From positions 744,001 through 808,000 of the forward strand of contig CALOCY010000004.1 of assembly GCA_942491975.1 (NCBI GenBank): 64,000 bases of DNA, in the 5' to 3' direction. The notes under the pieces were generated by a model, which worked only from the letters and a program-made list of their open reading frames with translations, was not told the origin of the DNA and made no database searches. A program made the translations under genes and the position numbers. Within the stretch, counting starts at the first letter, position 1, and the number at the start of each line of letters is the position of its first letter. Positions 35,725 to 44,790 of the stretch are shown here, piece after piece. The stretch is from CALOCY01 sp942491975 (GTDB lineage Bacteria > Bacteroidota > Bacteroidia > Bacteroidales > Prolixibacteraceae).

Positions 35725-36825
35725 TTATCTCTTCAAATAAGCAGCACGTTTCAGTTGCCTTACATTTTCGATGGGTTTTGGCGGGTTGAGGTATTTGGCC
35801 ATGTGCTTCCATATTTTCACCCTGATCTCGTTGGCCATTTTCGTATCCATCCGGTCAAAAGAGTGTCCGCCCGGAAGTTTGTTGTAAATTTGATAGTCAA
35901 ACTGTTTTCCTTCGGCTTTGAGGGCTTTGATCAGGTGTTCCACCTCCAATACATTTACATCGTCATCGTTGGTGTTGGTATGAATCAGCAGCGGTGTATT
36001 TTTAAATTTGTGGGCATTCCATGCCGGTGAGCGGCGTTTGTACTCTTCCACGTTTTCGTAAGCCGACTGTCCAATATGATAATCAGCTTCGTACAGGTCG
36101 CGGTAATCTTGTGTGTAATAGCCCATCCGTGCAATCAGGTCACTGACAGGAACCCCGGCATAGGCTACGTTGTAGTGTGACGGGTGATCGAAGATGTTCA
36201 TCAATGTAATCAACCCACCGTGGCTCCATCCCATGATGCCTACACGATTTTTATCCACAAAGTCGTAGTTGTCAATCATGTATTGCCGACTGGCATCCAC
36301 ATCTTCCACTTCCAGTCCACCATAATCGATGTTTTCATATGTACCCTTTCCGTAACCTGTTGACCCCCGGTACTCAGCAGCCACAACGATGTATTGTTGT
36401 GCCATCAGTTCACGGATAATGTGGGTGTAGTAGGTTGAAAAATTGCTGTGTACACCACCATGTGGCAACACCATTAACGGGTATTTTTTTGAGTAATCGA
36501 TGTTGTCAGGGACAAAAATATACGCCCAGAATTTAAGCGGGTTGTGTGCCCCCATAGCCGTTTCGCTTTTTACTTTCCAGCGGGCCGGGCCGTAAATGTA
36601 CACTTTATCTACATGGGCTATATCGCCTACCCGGTGAAACCACAATACATCATCAATCTTTTTTTCCAGCACATCGGTTCTGTGACGGTAATTTTCAAGT
36701 TGGGTAGAAACATTGTTGAGTTCCGTTTTTAATTCGTCAATGGATTGTGCAACGGCAGTTGTTGCCTGAAAACCTATTCCGATAATTATCATGAATAGCA
36801 GGAGTGCAATTAGTTTTTTTTGCAT
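35725..36825 (-). CDS. Exported alpha/beta hydrolase, prolyl-oligopeptidase (S9) type
   Basis: 366 residues. A signal peptide ends in AVAQ, followed by a short coiled coil (about 28-60). The hydrolase domain has an oxyanion region MVLPHGG, nucleophile GWSHGG, acid Asp in NTNDDDVNVLE and His in GGHSFDR. The spacing matches the catalytic domain of S9 peptidases, without the beta-propeller that full-size S9 enzymes carry. It could be a peptidase or an acyl esterase acting in the periplasm. The pseudo-phosphatase gene lies upstream on the same strand with 62 bp between. Confidence 0.85.
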   Translation of the reverse strand: MQKKLIALLLFMIIIGIGFQATTAVAQSIDELKTELNNVSTQLENYRHRTDVLEKKIDDVLWFHRVGDIAHVDKVYIYGPARWKVKSETAMGAHNPLKFWAYIFVPDNIDYSKKYPLMVLPHGGVHSNFSTYYTHIIRELMAQQYIVVAAEYRGSTGYGKGTYENIDYGGLEVEDVDASRQYMIDNYDFVDKNRVGIMGWSHGGLITLMNIFDHPSHYNVAYAGVPVSDLIARMGYYTQDYRDLYEADYHIGQSAYENVEEYKRRSPAWNAHKFKNTPLLIHTNTNDDDVNVLEVEHLIKALKAEGKQFDYQIYNKLPGGHSFDRMDTKMANEIRVKIWKHMAKYLNPPKPIENVRQLKRAAYLKR

Positions 36826-36887
36826 GGTTGTACGTTTAAGTTATCTATTGTCTCAATACTCAATACTGGGTACTCAGTACTATTTAA

Positions 36888-38507
36888 TTACCAATACACC
36901 TCCCGGATCACATTCCCCCTGGCTTTTTCGGGTACCGGCAGATTGATAAAACGACAGATGGTCGGGACGATATCGATAATTGAATAGGGCTGTTTTATGC
37001 GGCCCGGTTTTACCCCGTTCCCGAAAAGGATAAGCGGGACAGTTGTATTATCGGTGTAGGTGGTGCGCTGGTATTTGAATACAGGCCACCATCCCTGTTC
37101 CAGTTCAAAAAGGATATCGCCCGAACGTTTGAAATGATAGGCGTTAGTAAAATAGGGCAGGCTGTTTCCTTCATAGAGCAGGTGGGCTGCCCGGGCTGTT
37201 TTTATCCCTTCAAACTCATTCAGGAATGCCGCAGCTTTCTTCTGGATATCGTGAAGGTTGATGTTGTTTTTCTCAATCAACCGCCTGTTGAGGTACACCT
37301 GATAGGCCGAGAGGCCAATAACCCACTCTCCCTGTCCGTAGGTGATGTTGAGAAACGATTTGAGCAGGGCAACGGCACTGCGGGGAGAAAACTCCCCGGC
37401 CGGATAACGCAACTCCTCTTTCAGGTAGCCGGGGGCATATGAGGCTGACACATTAGAGGTAAGGCACAGTAAATAACCCCCTTTCCCAATGTGCTGGTCG
37501 AGGTAGTTAAGCAGGTGTTCAATCTCCTGGTCGATACGGAGGTAGGTGTCCTGCATCTCTACCGATCCCGGCCCGAAGGAGCTGCTCTCATCATCCATTG
37601 AAGAGAAAACAATGGTCAGCAGGTCGGTAATATCATCCTCTCCAAGCTTTTCCTGTTCAATCAGTTGCAGTGCAAAATCTTTAACCAGGGAATTCCCGTA
37701 AGGGGTAACTTTTAAAGGGGCAAAGCTTTTGGCTTCTTTCTGTAGTTTTTCCAGGCTGTACGGAAAAGTGTTCCATTTGCCATAAAATCCTTTCTCAAGA
37801 ATATAATCGTCCGCGAGGCTCTCTTCATAGTTCGAAGCGGGCAGTAATGTTGTCCAGTCACGTTCCATATACTGTTTGGCCAATGCTTTCATATTAAAAT
37901 TGTGCACCCAGTCGGGAAAGGCATCAAGGTAATACGAACTGGATATGATATTCCCGGTTTGGGTATCGAGCCAGAACGCCCCGTCGGCAGCATGTCCCGC
38001 AGCAGCTACTGCCGACTCCCCGTTAAGTGCAACACTGAATATTTTAGCCCTGCCAAGTGTCTGTTTTTTCATCTTGTCTCCAATGGTTTCCACCATCAGG
38101 TGGCGGGCTGAGAGTTGTCCCTCTTCCGAATCACTTCCAACTGTTATATTGTATTTATCTGCCAGGCAGGTAACCTCTTCTCCTTTCGTCCGGTTGTACC
38201 ATTTGGTGTCGATAATCCCGTGATCAGAGGGCCATGTGCCGGTGTAAAGGGTAGCCATGCCTGTGGTTTTTCCCTGGGCAAGCTGGTTAATTGTAATGTT
38301 TTCGCAAAACACCCCTTCGGTAATTAAACGGGAAAAACCTTTGTCGCGGAATTTCGGTATGTAGCGGTCGATATAATCGGGGCGCATTTGCTCTACAACC
38401 ACGGTAACCACGAGTTTTGGGGAAGAGCCAGCCGGTTTTTGTGCGCGTTGGGCAAACAGCGGTTGTGTAAGCAGTAACAATAGCATAAAAGAGTAGTACC
38501 GTATCAT
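36888..38507 (-). CDS. PafA-like alkaline phosphatase superfamily protein lacking catalytic residues
   Basis: 539 residues from ATG 38507 (signal peptide MIRYYSFMLLLLLTQPLFAQ; an earlier in-frame Met at 38519 adds four residues). The fold aligns throughout with PafA-type phosphatases. The metal and catalytic positions are replaced: VVDQM is VVEQM; the nucleophile Thr segment TAIGHTS is KTTGMAT; DYVGH is DDESS; SADHG is TSNVS; YDSHIPL is TDNTTVPL; and the Lys-Arg segment SLKDR is ALNGE. Only one ligand Asp remains. It is therefore predicted to be an exported pseudoenzyme with a binding or scaffold role. The comparison is from memory of the family. Confidence 0.85.
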   Translation of the reverse strand: MIRYYSFMLLLLLTQPLFAQRAQKPAGSSPKLVVTVVVEQMRPDYIDRYIPKFRDKGFSRLITEGVFCENITINQLAQGKTTGMATLYTGTWPSDHGIIDTKWYNRTKGEEVTCLADKYNITVGSDSEEGQLSARHLMVETIGDKMKKQTLGRAKIFSVALNGESAVAAAGHAADGAFWLDTQTGNIISSSYYLDAFPDWVHNFNMKALAKQYMERDWTTLLPASNYEESLADDYILEKGFYGKWNTFPYSLEKLQKEAKSFAPLKVTPYGNSLVKDFALQLIEQEKLGEDDITDLLTIVFSSMDDESSSFGPGSVEMQDTYLRIDQEIEHLLNYLDQHIGKGGYLLCLTSNVSASYAPGYLKEELRYPAGEFSPRSAVALLKSFLNITYGQGEWVIGLSAYQVYLNRRLIEKNNINLHDIQKKAAAFLNEFEGIKTARAAHLLYEGNSLPYFTNAYHFKRSGDILFELEQGWWPVFKYQRTTYTDNTTVPLILFGNGVKPGRIKQPYSIIDIVPTICRFINLPVPEKARGNVIREVYW

Positions 38508-38956
38508 AATCAGGTGCAATATTTATATTGTGGTTTGTTGTCAAATGTAGGAAAATATGGTGAAAGGATAAACCCGGAGAGAGGGGAAAATCTTTGATAA
38601 GATCAATCTCCCTCTTCTGTTTTTTTGCCATTTTCCAAATATTTGGGATGAAAACCTGTTTCTGCCGGTGGTAATACGAATAGACATGAGGTTTGTTCTA
38701 ATTTGCAGTAATCAATATCGTGGATTACTTTAGATTTAATAATATAAGGAGTAGGAAAGGGATTTTTTTTATCTTAAATGCAATTGTGGTATGTTTGTAT
38801 GCAGCATTAATATTAATGAAACAGAAAAATAATGAATAATTTTTACAGTGATCATGCTTAGTACATTTTTTTATGTTATTTTGCAAAAAAAAAGTGATAC
38901 TAATAGTCTAAACGCTAGTTAAGTTGTAAAGAGAGAATAAAAACATAAATAAAAGA
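38508..38956. other. Gene-free region between divergent genes
   Basis: About 450 bp of AT-rich DNA. No gene, tRNA or clear terminator is visible. It must contain the promoters of the pseudo-phosphatase gene (minus) and of the tail-fibre-like gene (plus), but no box pair could be fixed with confidence. Confidence 0.5.
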
Positions 38957-41842
38957 TTGATGACCATGAAACACATTTTATCTGGAATTATCCTGCTGGT
39001 AAGCGTTGGAAGCATTTCAACAATCAACGCACAGGACACCACCCCGCCAACAATAGACTGTGACGGGAATAAAACCATTATTAAAGAAGCCGGAAAAAAG
39101 AGGGCTGTTTTACCGGACTACACCGGTTATGCTGTAGTATCGGACGATATTACCGATGCTGCCAACATTAAAGTTGTCCAATCGCCCGCCGGGGAGACAC
39201 CCATAAGCAGGGCAACAACGGTAATACTCACTGCGACTGATGAAGCAGGCAACAGTGCAAGCTGCACATTTGTTGTTTCATTGCAATCAGGTAAAACTGT
39301 CCCTGCTGTCACCCGTTATGACAGCAGGCCCGGAATGGAAACTGCTGCATCCACCACTGTTGAAAACGGCTGGGTGATAGATGGAAACAACATGTACTCC
39401 GCAGTATCGGGCAATGTGGGTATCGGGACAAGCAATCCTGATCAAAGCCTGGTTGTAGCACGGGCAGGTGCAACCAACTATGCTACATTTGTAATGGAAA
39501 CCTACTCTACCAACTGGGGATACTACCCTTTTATGAGTTTCAGAAAATCAAACAACAATATTTTAGGCACAAAAAGCCAGACAAATTCAGGTGACTACCT
39601 GGGTGCTTTAGTGGGTTTTGGTGTAGGTAGCGGTGGCAATTGGGCTCCCGGGGCACAACTATCTTTTATCCAGGCCGGTGCTGCAGGGGCAACAAGTTTG
39701 CCCGGTGAGATCAGGCTTGCCACCAGTGACGGGACATCATGGCCGGCAGACCGTTTGGTTATCAACAGTGCCGGTAATGTAGGTATTGGCACAACAACAC
39801 CTGCTGAAAAACTACATGTTGGGGGAAATATCTTTGCCACAGGCGGGTTCAAAGACAGCTCGGGCGATTTGGGAACTGCCGGGCAGGTATTAAGTACTAC
39901 CGAAACGGGTACCGACTGGATTAATGTAACCGATACGTTAAGCAACTACTGGAACAAACAGGAAATTACTGCAGCCGACACGGCACGTTGGGCAACTTCA
40001 GGTGGCGACATGAATGCATCGGTATATGATGTAAATGCCAACAACATTGCAGACAATACAGAAGCACTGAACGGGCAACCCGGGACGTATTATCTTAGCC
40101 GTGCCAACCACACCGGCACACAAACGGCGGCTACGATCCACGATTTTGATGCTGAAGTAACCAATAACACCAATGTTGCAGACAATACAACACACCGCAT
40201 AACTACTACCGGCAATCCGCATGCGGTAACCAAAGCCGAAGTTGGCCTGGACAATGCAGACAACACCAGCGACCTGGATAAACCGGTGAGCACAGATACA
40301 CAGGCGGCATTGGATTTAAAAGCAGACCAAACGACTTTAAACGAAACCTTAAGCAACTATTGGAGCAAACAGGCCATTACTGCAGCCGACACTACACGTT
40401 GGGCAGCGGGAAACAGCCCGTGGACAACAAACGGAACTGATACCTATTTGATGAACGGGGGAAAAGTGGGCATTGGTACAGCAACACCTGTGGTTGATTT
40501 ACACATGCGTAATGAAAATGATTGGACAGCAGCATTTTTTGAACAGAGAGAAGGTAACCGGGCCTTTATAGCGATGGGGCCTGATAATGCATGGATCGGT
40601 ACGGTTACTAACCACGATTTAATCCTTAGCACAGGTGATGCGTGCCGAATCAAATTGACAACAGACGGTAATATTGGAATCGGGATGTCGCAAAATACTC
40701 CTGTTTCAGAAAAACTTCATGTGTTCGGTAATGCCTATATTACCGGTGGGTTCAAAGACAGTTCGGGCGATTTGGGAACTGCCGGGCAGGTGCTCAGTAC
40801 TACCGGAACGGGTACCAACTGGATAGATGCCCCGGTAAATGGCGATATGAATGCATCGGTATATGATGCTGCCGGTATTTCGGAACAGCTGGCAGGCTTA
40901 ACAGCCGTACAAACACTGACCAATAAAACACTGACCGGCCCGGTAATAATCAGCCCTGTGGGTATTACCCCATCGGATGTAGGCCTGGGCAATGCAGACA
41001 ACACCAGCGATATGAACAAGCCGGTGAGTACAGCTACGCAAACAGCCTTAAACTCAAAATTTGACAAAACCGGTGGAAATATTACTGGCGATGTTAGTTT
41101 AACTGGTGGCTTGACCGTTACCGGAATCCTTAAAGACAGCGATGGCCATGCAGGTACAGCCGGACAGGTACTCAGTACTACCGGTACAGGTACCGACTGG
41201 ATTGATGTATCCGGCACCGGTGATATTACTGCTGTTACAGCCGGCAACGGCCTTACGGGCGGTGGCACTTCCGGGGCTGTAACGCTCAATATCGGGGCAG
41301 GCACCGGAATCTCCGTATCATCCGGTAGTATTTCAGCCCGAACCGGATCGGCGTTATGGAATGCCAATGAACTACAGGGACGAGCAATTGCTTCCACGAC
41401 GCCTTCTACCGGACAGGTATTGAAATGGAACGGCTCATCATGGGCTCCGGGTAGTGGAGGCTCCAGCCTCTGGACAGACAATAGCACGTTCATCACGTAC
41501 AACGGAAATGTAGGCATTGGCACCGGTTCAGCCACCCCTGACGAGAAACTCACCGTAAACGGAAAAATCCATGCCGAAGAGGTGATTGTTGACCTTAACG
41601 TGCCGGGGCCCGACTATGTGTTCGAAAAAGACTACAACCTGCGCAACCTGAACGACCTGCAGGCATTTGTAGAGACCAACAAGCACCTGCCTGAGGTGCC
41701 TTCTGCCAAAACAATGGAGACAGAAGGGGTCAGCCTCTCGGAAATGAACATGTTGTTGCTGAAGAAGGTGGAAGAGCTGACCCTTTACCTGTTGCAGCAG
41801 GAGCAACGTATAAAAGAGTTGGAAGCGAAAGTGAATAAGTAG
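38957..41842 (+). CDS. Secreted tail-fibre-like protein with HYR domain and C-terminal coiled coil
   Basis: 961 residues. A signal peptide is followed by an N-terminal HYR-type Ig domain (about 28-110, TPPTIDCDGN.., TDEAGNSASCTFVVSL). Phage-tail-fibre-like repeats come next: GNVGIGTxxP units, three FKDSSGDLGTAGQVLSTT units (about 296, 597, 724) and two VGLxNADNTSDxxKPVST units. The C-terminal region DYVFEKDYNLRNLNDLQ leads into a coiled coil ending ELEAKVNK. Such proteins precede RHS genes in many Bacteroidota and probably form trimeric fibres on the cell surface. No T9SS sorting domain and no S74 peptidase are visible. Start codons at 38957 and two or three codons later are all possible. Confidence 0.85.
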   Translation: MMTMKHILSGIILLVSVGSISTINAQDTTPPTIDCDGNKTIIKEAGKKRAVLPDYTGYAVVSDDITDAANIKVVQSPAGETPISRATTVILTATDEAGNSASCTFVVSLQSGKTVPAVTRYDSRPGMETAASTTVENGWVIDGNNMYSAVSGNVGIGTSNPDQSLVVARAGATNYATFVMETYSTNWGYYPFMSFRKSNNNILGTKSQTNSGDYLGALVGFGVGSGGNWAPGAQLSFIQAGAAGATSLPGEIRLATSDGTSWPADRLVINSAGNVGIGTTTPAEKLHVGGNIFATGGFKDSSGDLGTAGQVLSTTETGTDWINVTDTLSNYWNKQEITAADTARWATSGGDMNASVYDVNANNIADNTEALNGQPGTYYLSRANHTGTQTAATIHDFDAEVTNNTNVADNTTHRITTTGNPHAVTKAEVGLDNADNTSDLDKPVSTDTQAALDLKADQTTLNETLSNYWSKQAITAADTTRWAAGNSPWTTNGTDTYLMNGGKVGIGTATPVVDLHMRNENDWTAAFFEQREGNRAFIAMGPDNAWIGTVTNHDLILSTGDACRIKLTTDGNIGIGMSQNTPVSEKLHVFGNAYITGGFKDSSGDLGTAGQVLSTTGTGTNWIDAPVNGDMNASVYDAAGISEQLAGLTAVQTLTNKTLTGPVIISPVGITPSDVGLGNADNTSDMNKPVSTATQTALNSKFDKTGGNITGDVSLTGGLTVTGILKDSDGHAGTAGQVLSTTGTGTDWIDVSGTGDITAVTAGNGLTGGGTSGAVTLNIGAGTGISVSSGSISARTGSALWNANELQGRAIASTTPSTGQVLKWNGSSWAPGSGGSSLWTDNSTFITYNGNVGIGTGSATPDEKLTVNGKIHAEEVIVDLNVPGPDYVFEKDYNLRNLNDLQAFVETNKHLPEVPSAKTMETEGVSLSEMNMLLLKKVEELTLYLLQQEQRIKELEAKVNK

Positions 41843-41856
41843 TAATTTAACATGTG

Positions 41857-41898
41857 CCGGTCAGGGATTAGTGATATGAAATAATTATCCCTGACCGG
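41857..41898. other. 12 bp stem-loop between the fibre gene and the RHS-half gene
   Basis: CCGGTCAGGGAT (41857-41868) pairs perfectly with ATCCCTGACCGG (41887-41898) around an 18-base loop. There is no T-run, so partial termination or mRNA processing is more likely than full termination. Confidence 0.6.
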
Positions 41899-41917
41899 TC
41901 ATTATATATTGATTGTT

Positions 41918-44776
41918 ATGCAGAAATACCTGTTTTTAGTTGTTGTTTTGGGTTTGCTGGCTTTTAAAACATCAGCCCAACAAGATACTACAGTTATTGA
42001 GCCGGAGGATATCATATCATTGGGAGATGAGGCAACGGTTTTTGAACAACCTCTTCTTGTCATTCCCAAAAGCCCCGGTGCAGCAGCCTTTGACCAGTAC
42101 ATTAATACCCCGGTCAATGGTGCTACAGGTGTACCGGAAATTTCCATCCCTATTTATACTGTAAAAATAAAGGGATTAGATGTTCCCATTTCCCTTTCAT
42201 ACCATGCTTCGGGTGTAAAAGTTGATGATATTGCTACGCCGGTAGGATTAAAATGGGTACTAAATGCCGGTGGTATGATCTCTCGTAATATTATTGGCCG
42301 GACTGACGAAGATCAGGGATGGCTTACAATAGAAGAGGATGATTTAACTTCTTGCAGGGATGAAGTTCTCAAAGGTTTCTATACTAACAAAAAAGATCCG
42401 TCTCCGGATATTTTTTCCTATAGCTTCTTAAACAAGCAGGGAAGTTTCTTCTTTAACAGAGACAGTACATTGTTAAAAACACTGCTTGATGAGGTTGAGA
42501 TTAAGCCATCATCATACAATTCCCAGATGAAATTTACAGCCAGGGATGAACGTGGCAATACCTATTTTTTTGAAGATTGTGAATCTACACATATCTCAGT
42601 ATCTGGAGTAGGTCGTTTAAGGAACGGGACAGGGGTGACCGGATGGCGTATAAGCAAAATTATCACTGCTGCCAATGATTCTGTTATTTTTCGATATAAA
42701 CCGTACACTTATAGTGCAGGAGGAGGAGATGTCTATTCTTCATCTGAATATATACGGAGCAAAATCGGGGCAACAACAAGATATCCAAATGAGGGGCTTC
42801 ACAAGAGTCAAACCATTATTACATATCAAACAATGTTTTTGGATGAAATCATAACCCGAAACCAGAAAATCAGTTTTGAGCATGAAAATGACCCGGGTTT
42901 ATCTATTATGCAAATGAAGTTAAAAGAGATTGTGGTTGCCGGGTTCAATGCCAATGATACGCTGTTGACTGTAAAACTGATTCATGATAAATTTCAGGGC
43001 GACCCACGCTTAAAACTGACAGGAATAGAATTTATTGGCAAGGATAGCGAAGCCGCTAAGAAGAAATACGGATTTAGCTATGATGGTTATGGGCTGGAGC
43101 AATATGGAAGCCACAAACGGGATATATTTGGTTATTTCAACGACAATACCGTTACACATATGATTCCGGCCAATCAAGGTGATTTAACATATTTCAATTT
43201 AACCCCGGCAAATAGAGAGATTAGTGAATCTGCTGTTACCAAAGGTTTATTAACAGGAATAGTATTCCCAACGGGAGGTAGAGTAAAATATACTTATACA
43301 GCCAATAAAGATGTAAGATCTACTGATACACGCTATGCTCCGGGCACCTGCGTAAAAGTTATTGAACATTTTGATGCTGATGGTACGCTTGTGAAAAAAA
43401 ATGAATACCAATACGAAGGATTAACCGGGAATGATATTCATGTCCCGGGGATCTATTATTTTCGATTTAAATCTACATCTGGAGGATTTCCTAAACAATT
43501 GTATGATATTTTTAAATGGACATCAGATCCAATTCAGGAACTTCAGCTTATGTCTCAGTTTTTACATGGATTTTATTATAAAGATGTAACCACGGAAAGT
43601 GTCGGTAATGAAGGGGATTTTTCGATAAGAGAGAAATTTCTGGGATCTAAGGATAATTTTAACACTAAACCACTTTTAACAAGGCGTGAATATTTAAACA
43701 AAGATGGTGAAATGCTTAAAAAATCCATTTTCGAATATGCAAATACAATAAATGATCGAACAGATGTTTATGCCCGCACGCTTACCAACTCGTATGTATT
43801 TAGTGGCTATTACCGGGATTGTCTGGGTGATTTATATTATTCTACAGTAGAGGAAGGATTTATGACCCATTACAAACCGCTTTCCTTCCTTTTTTATGTG
43901 AGTCAGTTATCGTTAAAAACAAAAGAAATCAATATTGATTATTTTAACAACGGAATTGATTCGGTTTATACTGAAACCGATTTCGAATACAATGAGAATA
44001 CCCTTGTCTCCAAAACATCCACCTTGATATCAAGCACTTCTGATACGATAAAAAAGACACGAACCACAAAATATGTTACTGATTATGCGTTGTCAGGTGT
44101 ATCATGGATGGATGAAATGAAAGCAAAACATATGATTGGAATCCCGATTGATATGAGAACTTATGTGCATAAAAATCAACAAGATAAATTAATTAGCGGG
44201 CACACATTTGTTTATGATGGCAATGGAATGTTAACAGAAAACCATCAGTGGGAAGGAGCTACACCTCCCTTACAAGGATGGGATAGCAATATCCTGCTTT
44301 CTGAGGATTTTAAGCTCGAAAATGAATACCAATACAATCCGGCAACCAATGATCTTATCCAGTTTTGGAAAAAAGATAATAATTCCACTTCATTAATCTG
44401 GGCCTACAATCAGACCTATCCTGTAGTGAAGGCAGAAAATATTGATCACAACACATTAAAAGCGGCTGTTGAAGATGTTGCAGGCACTTCTGACCTGGAA
44501 GCATTCTGGAAAAATTTTACTGATCTAACATATACCAATAGTGCCTGGAATAATTTTAATAAAGATCTGCGAAAGATGTCAAGCCTTAAAGATGCCATAA
44601 TCACCACTTATACTTACAAACCTTTAGTGGGGATAACCTCAGAGACCGATCCTTCGGGACGTACGATGTATTACGAATATGATAATTTTGGCCGCCTGCA
44701 ATACGTGCGTGACCATAAAGGGAATATTATCAAAACACACGACTACCAATATTACAAATTAACCATAAACGAGTAA
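41918..44776 (+). CDS. Exported RHS-family protein (SpvB/RHS-like N-terminal type)
   Basis: 952 residues from ATG 41918 (a TTG at 41909 would add three residues). A signal peptide is followed by an opening region GAAAFDQYINTPVNGATGVPEISIPIY and SLSYHASGVKVDDIATPVGLKW, typical of secreted Bacteroidota RHS proteins. YD-type repeats run to the end (GRTMYYEYDNFGRLQYVRDHKGN). It lacks the hypervariable toxin tip. It probably forms part of a shell or cocoon together with the second RHS protein encoded 2.2 kb further on. Codon and base composition are AT-richer than the two genes downstream. Confidence 0.82.
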   Translation: MQKYLFLVVVLGLLAFKTSAQQDTTVIEPEDIISLGDEATVFEQPLLVIPKSPGAAAFDQYINTPVNGATGVPEISIPIYTVKIKGLDVPISLSYHASGVKVDDIATPVGLKWVLNAGGMISRNIIGRTDEDQGWLTIEEDDLTSCRDEVLKGFYTNKKDPSPDIFSYSFLNKQGSFFFNRDSTLLKTLLDEVEIKPSSYNSQMKFTARDERGNTYFFEDCESTHISVSGVGRLRNGTGVTGWRISKIITAANDSVIFRYKPYTYSAGGGDVYSSSEYIRSKIGATTRYPNEGLHKSQTIITYQTMFLDEIITRNQKISFEHENDPGLSIMQMKLKEIVVAGFNANDTLLTVKLIHDKFQGDPRLKLTGIEFIGKDSEAAKKKYGFSYDGYGLEQYGSHKRDIFGYFNDNTVTHMIPANQGDLTYFNLTPANREISESAVTKGLLTGIVFPTGGRVKYTYTANKDVRSTDTRYAPGTCVKVIEHFDADGTLVKKNEYQYEGLTGNDIHVPGIYYFRFKSTSGGFPKQLYDIFKWTSDPIQELQLMSQFLHGFYYKDVTTESVGNEGDFSIREKFLGSKDNFNTKPLLTRREYLNKDGEMLKKSIFEYANTINDRTDVYARTLTNSYVFSGYYRDCLGDLYYSTVEEGFMTHYKPLSFLFYVSQLSLKTKEINIDYFNNGIDSVYTETDFEYNENTLVSKTSTLISSTSDTIKKTRTTKYVTDYALSGVSWMDEMKAKHMIGIPIDMRTYVHKNQQDKLISGHTFVYDGNGMLTENHQWEGATPPLQGWDSNILLSEDFKLENEYQYNPATNDLIQFWKKDNNSTSLIWAYNQTYPVVKAENIDHNTLKAAVEDVAGTSDLEAFWKNFTDLTYTNSAWNNFNKDLRKMSSLKDAIITTYTYKPLVGITSETDPSGRTMYYEYDNFGRLQYVRDHKGNIIKTHDYQYYKLTINE

Positions 44777-44790
44777 ACACATATAAAGCG

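Noticed and set aside
39843..41207. Regular repeats in the tail-fibre gene considered as CRISPR or minisatellite
   Set aside because: Repeats are in frame, about 80 bp long and encode the FKDSSGDLGTAGQVLSTT protein unit.
40735..41553. Long minus-strand frame opposite the tail-fibre gene
   Set aside because: Pro/Val/Ser-rich shadow of a repetitive GC-rich gene; no start context and no family features.
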